Source: Acidobacteriota bacterium (lineage in GTDB: Bacteria; Acidobacteriota; Blastocatellia; Pyrinomonadales; Pyrinomonadaceae). From it: a stretch of 64,000 nt of DNA. Numbering within the stretch: the stretch's first letter is position 1; each line of letters opens with the position of its first letter. This document shows, one piece after another, positions 1 through 7,571 of this stretch. Below the pieces are notes generated by a model, which saw nothing but the letters and a program-made list of their open reading frames with translations, searched no databases and was not told the origin of the DNA. The position numbers were made by a program, and so were the translations under genes. The stretch lies in contig JAEZIT010000055.1 in assembly GCA_023436495.1 (NCBI GenBank), positions 5,084 to 69,083 of the forward strand, in the 5' to 3' direction.

Positions 1-2
1 GC

Positions 3-113
3 GACACGGTGCCGTTCAACGGACATTCGTTCCGCGTCGAAAAGGTGCATAAACGCCGGATAACGCGGGTCAGGATGGAGGTCGCTCCGCCCGCGGCCGA
101 GAGTGTTCAATAG
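3..113 (+). CDS. C-terminal end of a CorC/HlyC-type transporter-associated protein (5' truncated)
   Basis: An open frame runs in from the left edge and stops at TAG 111-113. Its 36 residues read DTVPFNGHSFRVEKV, then a basic KRRITRVRM strand and a short Pro/Ala tail. This resembles the end of the transporter-associated (CorC_HlyC) domain that closes CBS-domain haemolysin/Mg-Co efflux proteins, where a GD-V-x-G-x-F-x-V-x-x-V pattern is followed by an R-I-x-R-V-R-V strand. The membrane and CBS domains would lie outside the window. The family call rests on this short segment alone. Confidence 0.55.
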   Translation, partial: DTVPFNGHSFRVEKVHKRRITRVRMEVAPPAAESVQ

Positions 114-196
114 CCGTCGTTGTTTTTGCGGCGTATCCAAGCTAAATTAAGGAATACAAAGGTTTTTAATCATTCATACCGGAGAAATTATATTAA

Positions 197-1483
197 ATGA
201 GCTTAATCGAAACTGTTTGGGCACGGGAAATTCTGGATTCACGCGGAAATCCTACGATCGAAGCCGAGGTCGTCCTTGAGGACGGAACGCTCGGACGTGC
301 GGCCGTTCCGAGCGGAGCATCGACCGGCGAGAACGAAGCCGTCGAATTTCGTGACGGCGATAAACTTCGTTATTTGGGGAAAGGCGTCCTGAAGGCCGTG
401 GATAACGTCAACGACAAGATCAGCCCGGAGATCGAGGGCCTGGACGTGATCGATCAAACGCTGATCGATGAGACGATGATCGACCTCGACGGTACGGAAA
501 ACAAATCGAACCTCGGGGCAAACGCGATATTAGCGGTTTCGATGGCAGCGGCACGTGCGGCGGCGGCGTTTTTGGAGATCCCGCTTTACCGCTACATCGG
601 CGGTTCGAACGCAAAGACGCTTCCGGTTCCGATGATGAATATCCTGAACGGCGGTGCCCACGCAGACAACAACGTCGATTTTCAGGAATTTATGGTAATG
701 CCCGTCGGCGCGGAGAGCTTTTCCGAAGCCCTGCGGACGGGAGCGGAGATCTTTCATAATCTGAAGAACGTCCTGAAATCACGCGGTTATTCGACCGGTG
801 TCGGCGATGAAGGCGGATTTGCACCCAACCTGAAGTCGAATGAAGAAGCGGTCGAGACGATCCTCGAAGCGATCGAAAAAGCGGGTTATACGGCGGGCGA
901 AAATGTGATGCTGGCGCTGGATCCGGCGGCGAGCGAGTTTTATCAGGACGGCAGCTATGTATTTAAGAAATCGGACGGCCGAAAGCTCGCGTCGGAGGAA
1001 ATGGCGGCATTCTGGACCGATTGGTGCGATAAATATCCGATAATCTCGATCGAGGACGGCATGGCCGAAAACGATTGGGAAGGATGGAAGAGCCTGACCC
1101 GATCGGTCGGCGACCGGGTACAGCTTGTCGGAGACGACCTTTTTGTGACGAACGTTAAATTTCTGCAGAAGGGAATCAACGAAGGTGCGGCGAATTCTAT
1201 CCTGATAAAGGTGAACCAGATCGGAACGCTTTCGGAGACGCTCGACGCGATCGAACTTGCACGGACGAATAATATGACGGCTGTGATCTCGCACCGGTCG
1301 GGCGAGACGGAAGATTCGTTCATCGCCGATCTGGCGGTAGCCACGAATGCCGGGCAGATCAAGACGGGTAGTCTTTGCCGGTCCGATAGGATCGCCAAGT
1401 ATAACCAACTGCTCAGGATCGAGGAAGACCTCGGGGATTCGGCTCGATATCCGGGCCGTAAGGCGTTCTATCAGATCAGATAA
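197..1483 (+). CDS. eno: Enolase
   Basis: Enolase converts 2-phosphoglycerate to phosphoenolpyruvate in the cytoplasm. The 428-residue protein has the usual family length and all key residues: the SGASTGE loop (39-45), Glu205 in GDEGGFAPN, the metal ligands Glu286/Asp287 (SIEDG) and Asp313, Lys338 (LIKVN), His366-Arg367 (SHRSGE) and Lys389. GGAG at 181-184 lies upstream of the ATG. A GC-rich hairpin follows the stop. The next gene is a phosphoglycerate mutase homologue, which would be the preceding glycolytic step, but that protein appears catalytically dead. The enolase itself shows no anomaly. Confidence 0.98.
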   Translation: MSLIETVWAREILDSRGNPTIEAEVVLEDGTLGRAAVPSGASTGENEAVEFRDGDKLRYLGKGVLKAVDNVNDKISPEIEGLDVIDQTLIDETMIDLDGTENKSNLGANAILAVSMAAARAAAAFLEIPLYRYIGGSNAKTLPVPMMNILNGGAHADNNVDFQEFMVMPVGAESFSEALRTGAEIFHNLKNVLKSRGYSTGVGDEGGFAPNLKSNEEAVETILEAIEKAGYTAGENVMLALDPAASEFYQDGSYVFKKSDGRKLASEEMAAFWTDWCDKYPIISIEDGMAENDWEGWKSLTRSVGDRVQLVGDDLFVTNVKFLQKGINEGAANSILIKVNQIGTLSETLDAIELARTNNMTAVISHRSGETEDSFIADLAVATNAGQIKTGSLCRSDRIAKYNQLLRIEEDLGDSARYPGRKAFYQIR

Positions 1484-1511
1484 ACCTTGGTCAAGATCCA
1501 AGTGAAATACG

Positions 1512-1541
1512 GCCCGGGCGGTCACACTTAGCCCGGGCTTT
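1512..1541 (+). terminator. Hairpin after eno
   Basis: Two copies of GCCCGGGC (1512-1519 and 1531-1538) pair across an 11-base loop about 30 bases after the eno stop. Only a short T stretch follows, so the intrinsic terminator is plausible but not ideal. Confidence 0.55.
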
Positions 1542-1625
1542 GCTGTGAGCGGGTCTCGTGCGGAAATGACGATTTTCGATAACTTCCGACCGTTCCGGCG
1601 CTCCAGTTCCGCCATGATATAAAAC

Positions 1626-1656
1626 TTGCCAAAAACCGCGATAATTCGGTTATAAT
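1626..1656 (+). promoter_or_regulatory. Putative sigma-70 promoter of the GpmI-like gene
   Basis: A perfect TATAAT (1651-1656) lies 19 bases after TTGCCA (1626-1631), about 75 bases before the ATG at 1733. The spacer is longer than the optimum of 17. The hexamers are seen; activity is inferred. Confidence 0.45.
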
Positions 1657-1732
1657 ATACCTGCCAACCGGTTCTCTTCCTACCCCGCGAGACACCGACG
1701 ATCCGAGACCAAGTTAATTCCGAAGTATTCAT

Positions 1733-3286
1733 ATGATTCCACACGACAAACGTCCACTTGCACTTATAATCCTTGACGGCTGGGGATTTTCTTCGAACAC
1801 ATCAGGGAATGCGATCGCGCAGGCGCATACGCCTTATTACGACGAGATCTGCAGGCAGTATCCAAATACTACGCTCGCAGCGGCCGGTGCACGGGTCGGT
1901 CTGCCGGCCGGTGCCGTGGGAAATGCGGAGGTCGGCCACCTGAACATCGGCGCCGGGCGGGTCGTCCAGACCGATATTGCGCGCATTAGCGACGCGATCC
2001 GAAGCGGGACGTTTTCGGAGAATGAGACGCTGCGTGCCGCATTCGGAAAAGCCCGATCGCGGTCGGCGGCAGTGCATTTTGTGGGTTTGCTAAGCGACGG
2101 CGGTGTTCATTCGTCGCAGGATTGCCTGTTCGCGCTTCTCAGGATGGCGAAGAAGGAAGGCCTGTCGGACGTTTTCATTCACGGATTTCTCGACGGCCGC
2201 GACGTTCAGCCGCGGACGGCCGATATTTACGTCGAGGCGCTGGAAATAAAGATGGCCGACATAGGCATCGGGCGGATCGCTACGCTTTGCGGCCGATTTT
2301 TCGCGATGGACGGCAACCACAATTGGGAGAGGACGGCGCGGGCGTACACGATGCTTGTTCATTCGGAAGGCGAACGTGCCTCGGACCCGCGGACGACTAT
2401 CAGAAATTCATTCCTGCGCGGCATCTCCGATGAATTTATCGCACCGATCGTCCTGGAACGGGAGCCGGGAGTTCCGGTGGCGAGAGTGAAGGACGGCGAC
2501 CTGGTCGTCTTCTTTAATCACCGGCCGGACACGATGCGGCAGCTCGTGCGGTCACTCGCGGTTTCCGGCGGCGACAGTATAATGATGGCCGGCCGTCCGA
2601 ACATCGATGTGGTTTGTCTGACCGAATATGACCATAGTTTTGGATTGCCGGTTGCGTTCGAACGTTCGGCGGAAGCGAACGTACTGGCACAGGTATTTGC
2701 CGATCACGGCCGGCGCGGCTTGCGCGTGACCGAGACCGGCCGAGTGCCGCATATCAATTATTTTCTGAACGGCGGTTCGGACCTGGACCTGGGGAACGAA
2801 GATCTTCAGGTGCTCGATTCCGGAAGCTCCGCGAGCCATGAAACACATCCGGAGATGAGCAGCTTTAAGATCGCGGACAGCGTGATCCGCGGGCTGCGCG
2901 AAAATAGCGGCCGCTTTTTTGTTGTGAACATTCCGGGTGCGGGGATCATTGCCGAATCGGGGAACCTGGAAAAAACGATCGAAGCTGTGCAGTTTGTCGA
3001 TACGTGCCTCGGCGGGATCGTAGAAAAGATCCGCGAGGCGAACGGCATCGCGGTGATCACGTCGTCACACGGCAATTGCGAAGAGATTCATGACGGACGC
3101 TCGCCTGAGCCGAATTCTTATTCCACCGCCAACGATGTGCCGTTTCACATTGTGGACGACGCCGCTTATACAAAGGCATTGAGGGAAGGCGGAGCGCTGG
3201 AAGATGTCGCACCGACGATCCTCGGTATTCTCGGGATCGAGAAACCTGCCGAGATGACCGGCAGCGACCTTCGAATAGCGAAATAG
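1733..3286 (+). CDS. Degenerate GpmI-family (cofactor-independent phosphoglycerate mutase) homologue, probable pseudoenzyme
   Basis: Full-length (517 residues) and clearly collinear with 2,3-bisphosphoglycerate-independent phosphoglycerate mutase: LDGWGF near the N-terminus, VGHLNIGAGR, SDGGVHS, FLDGRD, and the C-terminal phosphatase-like fold. The catalytic machinery is largely gone. The phosphorylated Ser is Ala65 (GNAEVGH, codon 1925-1927). The D-M-V-G-H metal motif reads G-I-I-A-E. ADHGN reads SSHGN. The last metal His aligns with Ser. Substrate residues corresponding to R191, R264 and K336 of the Bacillus enzyme (numbering from memory) are G, T and R. The first Asp, H123, R153/D154, R185, R261 and H445 equivalents remain. 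The frame is intact and next to eno, so selection for a non-mutase role is inferred. It could also be an inactive paralogue of an active copy elsewhere. An automatic gpmI label would mislead. Confidence 0.85.
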   Translation: MIPHDKRPLALIILDGWGFSSNTSGNAIAQAHTPYYDEICRQYPNTTLAAAGARVGLPAGAVGNAEVGHLNIGAGRVVQTDIARISDAIRSGTFSENETLRAAFGKARSRSAAVHFVGLLSDGGVHSSQDCLFALLRMAKKEGLSDVFIHGFLDGRDVQPRTADIYVEALEIKMADIGIGRIATLCGRFFAMDGNHNWERTARAYTMLVHSEGERASDPRTTIRNSFLRGISDEFIAPIVLEREPGVPVARVKDGDLVVFFNHRPDTMRQLVRSLAVSGGDSIMMAGRPNIDVVCLTEYDHSFGLPVAFERSAEANVLAQVFADHGRRGLRVTETGRVPHINYFLNGGSDLDLGNEDLQVLDSGSSASHETHPEMSSFKIADSVIRGLRENSGRFFVVNIPGAGIIAESGNLEKTIEAVQFVDTCLGGIVEKIREANGIAVITSSHGNCEEIHDGRSPEPNSYSTANDVPFHIVDDAAYTKALREGGALEDVAPTILGILGIEKPAEMTGSDLRIAK

Positions 3287-3292
3287 CGTGCG

Positions 3293-3487
3293 TCAGCGAA
3301 ACAAGAAGCCCATAAAGAAAAATAACCAGAACAGGACCATAAGGACGAGCGGCAGGATCATCAGCAGCAGGCACCCAAGGTTTGCATAGCTCTCCTGGTC
3401 CCACGTATAGGGCGGCGGACAGTCGGGACAAAACTCCTTGTCCGCCAAATACGGTTTCTTGCATTTGGGACAGAGCTTTAACTCCAC
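3293..3487 (-). CDS. Small zinc-ribbon membrane protein
   Basis: A 64-residue protein starting at GTG. The N-terminal half holds two CxxC knuckles (CPKC at 6-9, CPDC at 20-23) typical of a rubredoxin-like zinc ribbon. The C-terminal half is one strongly hydrophobic segment ending in a short GFLFR tail, so it is probably anchored in the inner membrane. It is convergent with the preceding gene, 6 bases away. The function is unknown. The organised cysteines and the clean hydrophobic segment argue that it is real, although the ribosome site is weak. Confidence 0.6.
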   Translation of the reverse strand: MELKLCPKCKKPYLADKEFCPDCPPPYTWDQESYANLGCLLLMILPLVLMVLFWLFFFMGFLFR

Positions 3488-3629
3488 ACCTATAGAATAC
3501 GGCTGCGCGGTCCGAAAATAAAGATTTCCGGCGTGTTCTCGAACCGGAATGTAATATCGATCCCGCCTTTTTCAGTTCGGCCGTTTTTACATATAATTGA
3601 CTGTCACTTTATAAAAACAGACATCAATT

Positions 3630-4247
3630 ATGGTTGAAGAGTTTGCGTTCGACAATACGGAAGAACGCCGTAAAAATAGGCAGAACGGGACAGGCTGGAT
3701 CGAAGTAATAGTAGGTTCGATGTTTTCGGGCAAATCCGAAGAATTGATACGAAGGGTGCGCCGCGCTCAGATAGCGCGTCAGAAGGTCCAGGTATTCAAA
3801 CCCCGTATCGACGACCGGTATTCGAAGGAAGAGATCGCATCGCATTCGGGCATGACGCACCTGTCAAAGCCCGTAATGACGGCCACGGAACTGCTCGAGC
3901 AAATAGAGCCGGACACGCAGGTCGTCGGCATCGACGAAGGTCAATTCTTCGACATGGGGCTGATCGATGCGGCAAACAAGCTCGCGGATTCGGGCAAGCG
4001 CGTTATAGTCGCGGGGCTCGATCAGGATTATACAGGAAAGCCGTTCGAGCCGATGCCGCAATTACTGTCCGTCGCGGAATTCATTACCAAAACACACGCG
4101 ATCTGTGTCAAATGCGGCAACACCGCGAACTATTCGCAGCGGACCGTAGAATCGGAAGCGCGGGTCGAGGTCGGTGCGAGCGACAAGTATGAAGCACGCT
4201 GCCGAAAGTGTTTTATCCCTCATTCCGATTCGCCGACAGTAAATTAA
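3630..4247 (+). CDS. tdk: Thymidine kinase
   Basis: Type II thymidine kinase of the pyrimidine salvage pathway, phosphorylating thymidine with ATP. At 205 residues it matches the family. The P-loop is GSMFSGKSEE (about residues 30-39), the Walker-B-like motif is DEGQFF, and the C-terminal lasso and zinc site show CVKC and CRKC pairs. About 22 residues precede the GWIEVIVG strand, slightly longer than usual, and end in a basic stretch. It appears monocistronic, divergent from the small zinc-ribbon gene. Two other nucleoside-salvage genes, deoB and deoC, lie later in the window. Confidence 0.95.
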   Translation: MVEEFAFDNTEERRKNRQNGTGWIEVIVGSMFSGKSEELIRRVRRAQIARQKVQVFKPRIDDRYSKEEIASHSGMTHLSKPVMTATELLEQIEPDTQVVGIDEGQFFDMGLIDAANKLADSGKRVIVAGLDQDYTGKPFEPMPQLLSVAEFITKTHAICVKCGNTANYSQRTVESEARVEVGASDKYEARCRKCFIPHSDSPTVN

Positions 4248-4373
4248 TTCCAAGCGTAAAAATTTCGCTTTTCAGGTTCAGGGATCGGGATTATAATCAG
4301 GGTTCCGATCCCATATTGTCCCTCCTTCTTGATAGTCTTCCGGGTTCTATTCGAATCCGGCAAAGAGGCAGAC

Positions 4374-4787
4374 ATGAATGAAACTGAGAACACCCGAATA
4401 GTCGAGGATGGATACCACTTTTTCAAAGAAGGAAAGCTGAAAGGCCTACTGGGTATTTTTACCGACGACATAAAATGGACGGTCCCGATGATCGAAAATG
4501 CCCCGTTCGCGGGTTCGCGGTCGGGGAAAGACGCCGTCATGGAGTTTTTCGGTGAGTTGGCCGAGGCCGAAGACATAACGCGTTTCGAACCGCTGGAATT
4601 TATAGCTCAGGGCGACAAAGTGGTCGTCCGCGGCGAATCGAAAGCGACGGTGCGTTCGACCGGAAATGATTACGAGACCGCGTGGGTGCATATCTTCCAT
4701 CTGAAAGACGGAAAGGTAGCGGAATTTGAAGAGTTCTTCGACAATGCCGCGGCCACCCGCGCGTTTCAGAAGGCGGCCACGGCTTAG
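4374..4787 (+). CDS. SnoaL/NTF2-like fold protein
   Basis: A 137-residue protein with the cone-shaped NTF2-like pattern of the SnoaL/ketosteroid-isomerase superfamily: an N-terminal helix (VEDGYHFFKEGKL), IFTDDIKWTVP, a middle F-F-x-x-L segment, a V-V-R-G strand and a terminal HIFHLKDGKVAEFEEFFD strand pair. The ATG at 4374 follows AGAGG at suitable spacing, so an in-frame upstream extension is not used. Members range from polyketide cyclases to small hydrolases and stress proteins, so the substrate cannot be named. Confidence 0.8.
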   Translation: MNETENTRIVEDGYHFFKEGKLKGLLGIFTDDIKWTVPMIENAPFAGSRSGKDAVMEFFGELAEAEDITRFEPLEFIAQGDKVVVRGESKATVRSTGNDYETAWVHIFHLKDGKVAEFEEFFDNAAATRAFQKAATA

Positions 4788-4895
4788 AGGAAGTAACGCG
4801 GATCGCCGGCATGCGGTCTTCGTTCGTGTTTTGAGACATTTTGCCGGCCGAAGGGTTACGGGGTTGGCGGACCCGCGGTACGCCTTACTTCGCGT

Positions 4896-6143
4896 TCAGG
4901 ATTCCTGTTCTTCCGCTTCGGCCATTTCGTCCGTCTCTTCGACAACTTCCTTCTTTTTGAATTGTTCCGAGATCCGCACGGCTCCGTTGTAAATTCGCTG
5001 GGATTCCTTAGCCAGCAGCGGCGATGCGCTTGCCAGAATAAGCACGTAGAGGGCAGCAAACGGCTGTACGATCTCCATTAAACCGCCGGCGACGGCAAGC
5101 CCGGCGATGATGATCGAAAATTCACCGCGAGCCAGCAGCGTAAATCCGATATTCAGCGATCCGACGGGTGACAGGCCCGCGCGACGCCCGACGATCAGCC
5201 CCGCGATCGTTACGGCCACAAGCGAAAGCAGCGCCGCCCCGAGGGCAAGCCATATCGCTCCGCCCAGCGTGAACGGGTCGATCGAGAGTCCGAAGCTGAA
5301 AAAGAACACAGCGCCGAAGAAATCGCGAAACGGCACGACCAGGGTTTCCATTCGCTGGCTGTGTTCGGTCTCGCCGAGGACCAGCCCCAGCAGCAGAGCG
5401 CCGATGGATTCTGCAACGTGGATCGTCTCGCCCAGGCCTGCAAGCAGAAACAGGCTGGCAAATACGACGACGATGAAGATCTCGCTGGATGGAATACGGA
5501 ACAAACGGTCGAGTACCGGCCGCGCCCACCGCCCCAGCATGATGACGCCGATGATAAATCCGAGGGCAATACCGCCCGAACCGGCGACACCGGCATAACC
5601 GCTGGCACCGCTAAGGATAATTCCGGAAACGAGCGAAAGATAAACGGCGAGGAAGACGTCCTCGAACATCGTTATACCGAGAATGAGCTCGGTTTCGGCG
5701 TTCGCGGTGCGCCTATAGTCAAATAGTATCTTTGCGACGATCGCGCTCGAAGAGATCGTGGTCACGCCCGCCATTACGAGCGTTTCAAAGAATGGAAAGC
5801 CGGCAAACGTGGCATAGGCGAAACCAAGCGCAAAGTTTATGGCAATGTAAATACTGCCGCCGGTGACGATCGACCTTCCTGCCTTCAGCAGCCTGGTAAT
5901 ATTGGATTCCAGGCCAAGATAGAACAAGAGAAACAGAACGCCCATCCTTCCCATGAACGAAATAAGGGCTTCGGTCTCGATAAAACGAAAATCAAAGACG
6001 GCGAATTTTGGTGCGTGCGGCCCGACGATCATCCCAATGATGATCAGGAACGGCACATTCGAAACGCCGAGTTTGTCCGCGGCGACCACGGCAACCGCGA
6101 TCAGCCCTAGGGCAAGTCCGATCTCCAATACAAGATTATCCAT
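4896..6143 (-). CDS. khtU: CPA2-family K+(cation)/H+ antiporter, KhtU-like
   Basis: An integral membrane protein of 415 residues with about 12 hydrophobic segments and the Na_H_Exchanger fold. Signature segments include GRMGVLFLLFYLGLE and ITMFEDVFLAVYLS with the conserved acidic residue. It lacks the C-terminal RCK/TrkA domain of Kef proteins. Instead a separate TrkA-C protein is encoded 3 bases upstream. That arrangement is the KhtTU layout known from Bacillus, where KhtT gates KhtU-mediated K+ efflux. The tail is rich in Glu. Cation specificity is inferred from the pairing. Confidence 0.88.
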   Translation of the reverse strand: MDNLVLEIGLALGLIAVAVVAADKLGVSNVPFLIIIGMIVGPHAPKFAVFDFRFIETEALISFMGRMGVLFLLFYLGLESNITRLLKAGRSIVTGGSIYIAINFALGFAYATFAGFPFFETLVMAGVTTISSSAIVAKILFDYRRTANAETELILGITMFEDVFLAVYLSLVSGIILSGASGYAGVAGSGGIALGFIIGVIMLGRWARPVLDRLFRIPSSEIFIVVVFASLFLLAGLGETIHVAESIGALLLGLVLGETEHSQRMETLVVPFRDFFGAVFFFSFGLSIDPFTLGGAIWLALGAALLSLVAVTIAGLIVGRRAGLSPVGSLNIGFTLLARGEFSIIIAGLAVAGGLMEIVQPFAALYVLILASASPLLAKESQRIYNGAVRISEQFKKKEVVEETDEMAEAEEQES

Positions 6144-6146
6144 CGA

Positions 6147-6644
6147 TTACAATTTTCCGTTCTGCAAAAGATCTTTGATCCTGGAAATACTCCGCCGGTC
6201 GCCGGCCAAAATGAGCGTGGCGCCGGCATTCAGCACCGTATCGGCTTCCGGATTGATGCGTTTTGTATTGTTTGGTTCGATGATCGAAACGATCGAGCCG
6301 CCGGCGGCGGTCCTGACCGCAAGATCGCGTATCGTTTTGCCTACTGCGGCCGCTCGCTCCTCGAGCGTGAACCATTCGAGGACAAGATCGTCGAGGACGA
6401 CCTCTGAGGTCGGCAGGGCCTTCGGAACGTAAGACAGCCCGCCGACGATCCCGGCGAACTGGCGTGCTTCGCCGTCCGTCAGCGTCACGACGGAATCGGG
6501 GCGTTCAAAATTCTTGCGGTCGAAATGATATATCTCGCGTAGTCCATCGTCGTGAATCACGATCACCAGCCGGTCACCGCCAGTCGTTTCGATCTGAAAT
6601 TTTCGGCCGACACCGGGAAGGTTCGACTCACTAATCGTTGCCAT
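6147..6644 (-). CDS. khtT: Antiporter regulatory subunit with TrkA-C domain, KhtT-like
   Basis: A cytoplasmic protein of 165 residues, the same size as Bacillus KhtT. The N-terminal half is a small alpha/beta region. The C-terminal half (about 80-165) is a TrkA-C/RCK-C domain that includes GKTIRDLAVRTAAGGSIVSII and a closing LILAGDRRSISRIKDLL segment. TrkA-C domains bind regulatory ligands, such as cyclic di-AMP in KhtT of Firmicutes. Whether that ligand applies here is unknown. It is transcribed first, with khtU following after 3 bases, so the two are almost certainly co-translated. Confidence 0.88.
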   Translation of the reverse strand: MATISESNLPGVGRKFQIETTGGDRLVIVIHDDGLREIYHFDRKNFERPDSVVTLTDGEARQFAGIVGGLSYVPKALPTSEVVLDDLVLEWFTLEERAAAVGKTIRDLAVRTAAGGSIVSIIEPNNTKRINPEADTVLNAGATLILAGDRRSISRIKDLLQNGKL

Positions 6645-6730
6645 TAATTACAGCTCTCCTATAAATTTTAATCTCAAGCGAGAGGCCGCCGACCCAGCGG
6701 ATCCGGACCGGCTCATAGCTCGTTCTCAAT

Positions 6731-6967
6731 TCATTCCCGATTCATCGGAAAGAAGTAAGCCTCTCGTTTTGCTCGGCTGCGTACCCTGTCAAACCTCGGG
6801 AACGCCATATAGATCAAAAATATGATGAATCCCGCAGTGGTGAGTATCAGGGCCGCAGCAGTATTTTCAGAATACACCAAACCGCCAATCGCGGCGCCCG
6901 CAAAGAGTGCAAAAATCACTAGAATGGTCGTTGCGGAACGTCTTCTGGCAGAGAATTCGGACCTCAT
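6731..6967 (-). CDS. Small two-helix membrane protein
   Basis: A 78-residue protein. The ATG at 6967 sits about 8 bases after GGAGG, which fixes the start and rejects a longer upstream frame. After a basic N-terminus (RSEFSARRR) come two hydrophobic segments (about 12-32 and 38-55) and a positively charged C-terminus, suggesting both ends lie in the cytoplasm. There is no recognisable family. It follows another minus-strand small secreted or anchored protein and precedes khtT, but it is separated from khtT by about 90 bases. Confidence 0.65.
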   Translation of the reverse strand: MRSEFSARRRSATTILVIFALFAGAAIGGLVYSENTAAALILTTAGFIIFLIYMAFPRFDRVRSRAKREAYFFPMNRE

Positions 6968-7076
6968 TGATAACCTCCGTTCAATGGTAAAACTGATGGT
7001 TTTCGGCTCAGCGCGGGCGTTTTTACGGAAAAATGCCTGCAAGTGGCCGATCAACGTTACACTGGATAACAGGAAG

Positions 7077-7478
7077 TTATGCGATGGGCGGCGCGCGGCC
7101 GAGGAATTGTGGAATGTCGAACAGCGAATCAAGAACGGCTGTATCGTCTACGCCGAGATCCAGCAGCACAAACGCCGATTGATGCGTTTCGGATTGCTCG
7201 CCGGTCAGAAGCGCCGCTCCGGCGTCAAGATCGATCCGTTTTGAGGCCTTGGATTTGCCGGTCCTTAAATGTGAACCGGAATGTTGGGCGGCAATCGCGT
7301 ATCGCGTTGTGTTTGAAGCAGATTGCCGGTACTGATCGTCCGTTCGGTCAACAGCACCAATTGGGATAGGGAACAGGCGCAGGCCTTCGCCGCTCGAGAT
7401 AAAAAGGCCCAATAGAAGAACAAAGAGCACGGCCGAGCGGACTGCATAATATCTGTTTTTGACCCGATGATTATGCAT
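7077..7478 (-). CDS. Hypothetical secreted or membrane-anchored protein
   Basis: A 133-residue frame whose ATG at 7478 follows an AAGGCG-like site. The N-terminus reads as a signal or anchor sequence: basic (HNHRVKNRY), then a hydrophobic VLFVLLLGLFIS core. The mature part is polar without cysteines or recognised motifs. The gene is oriented with the next minus-strand small membrane protein and diverges from the large antiporter gene at 7572. No family is recognised. The plausible signal peptide and context support it moderately. Confidence 0.5.
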   Translation of the reverse strand: MHNHRVKNRYYAVRSAVLFVLLLGLFISSGEGLRLFPIPIGAVDRTDDQYRQSASNTTRYAIAAQHSGSHLRTGKSKASKRIDLDAGAALLTGEQSETHQSAFVLLDLGVDDTAVLDSLFDIPQFLGRAPPIA

Positions 7479-7571
7479 AAAGACAATTCGCCTTATTGAA
7501 AATGTTATCATTTTACTGAAAAATGAACAAAATCGATTAGTCCTTAGGTTTTGCCCGATAGATCGAAGTCG

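Noticed and set aside
779..1744. Minus-strand frame of 321 codons opposite eno
   Set aside because: Antisense shadow of a highly conserved gene; the product is basic with no family pattern or ribosome site.
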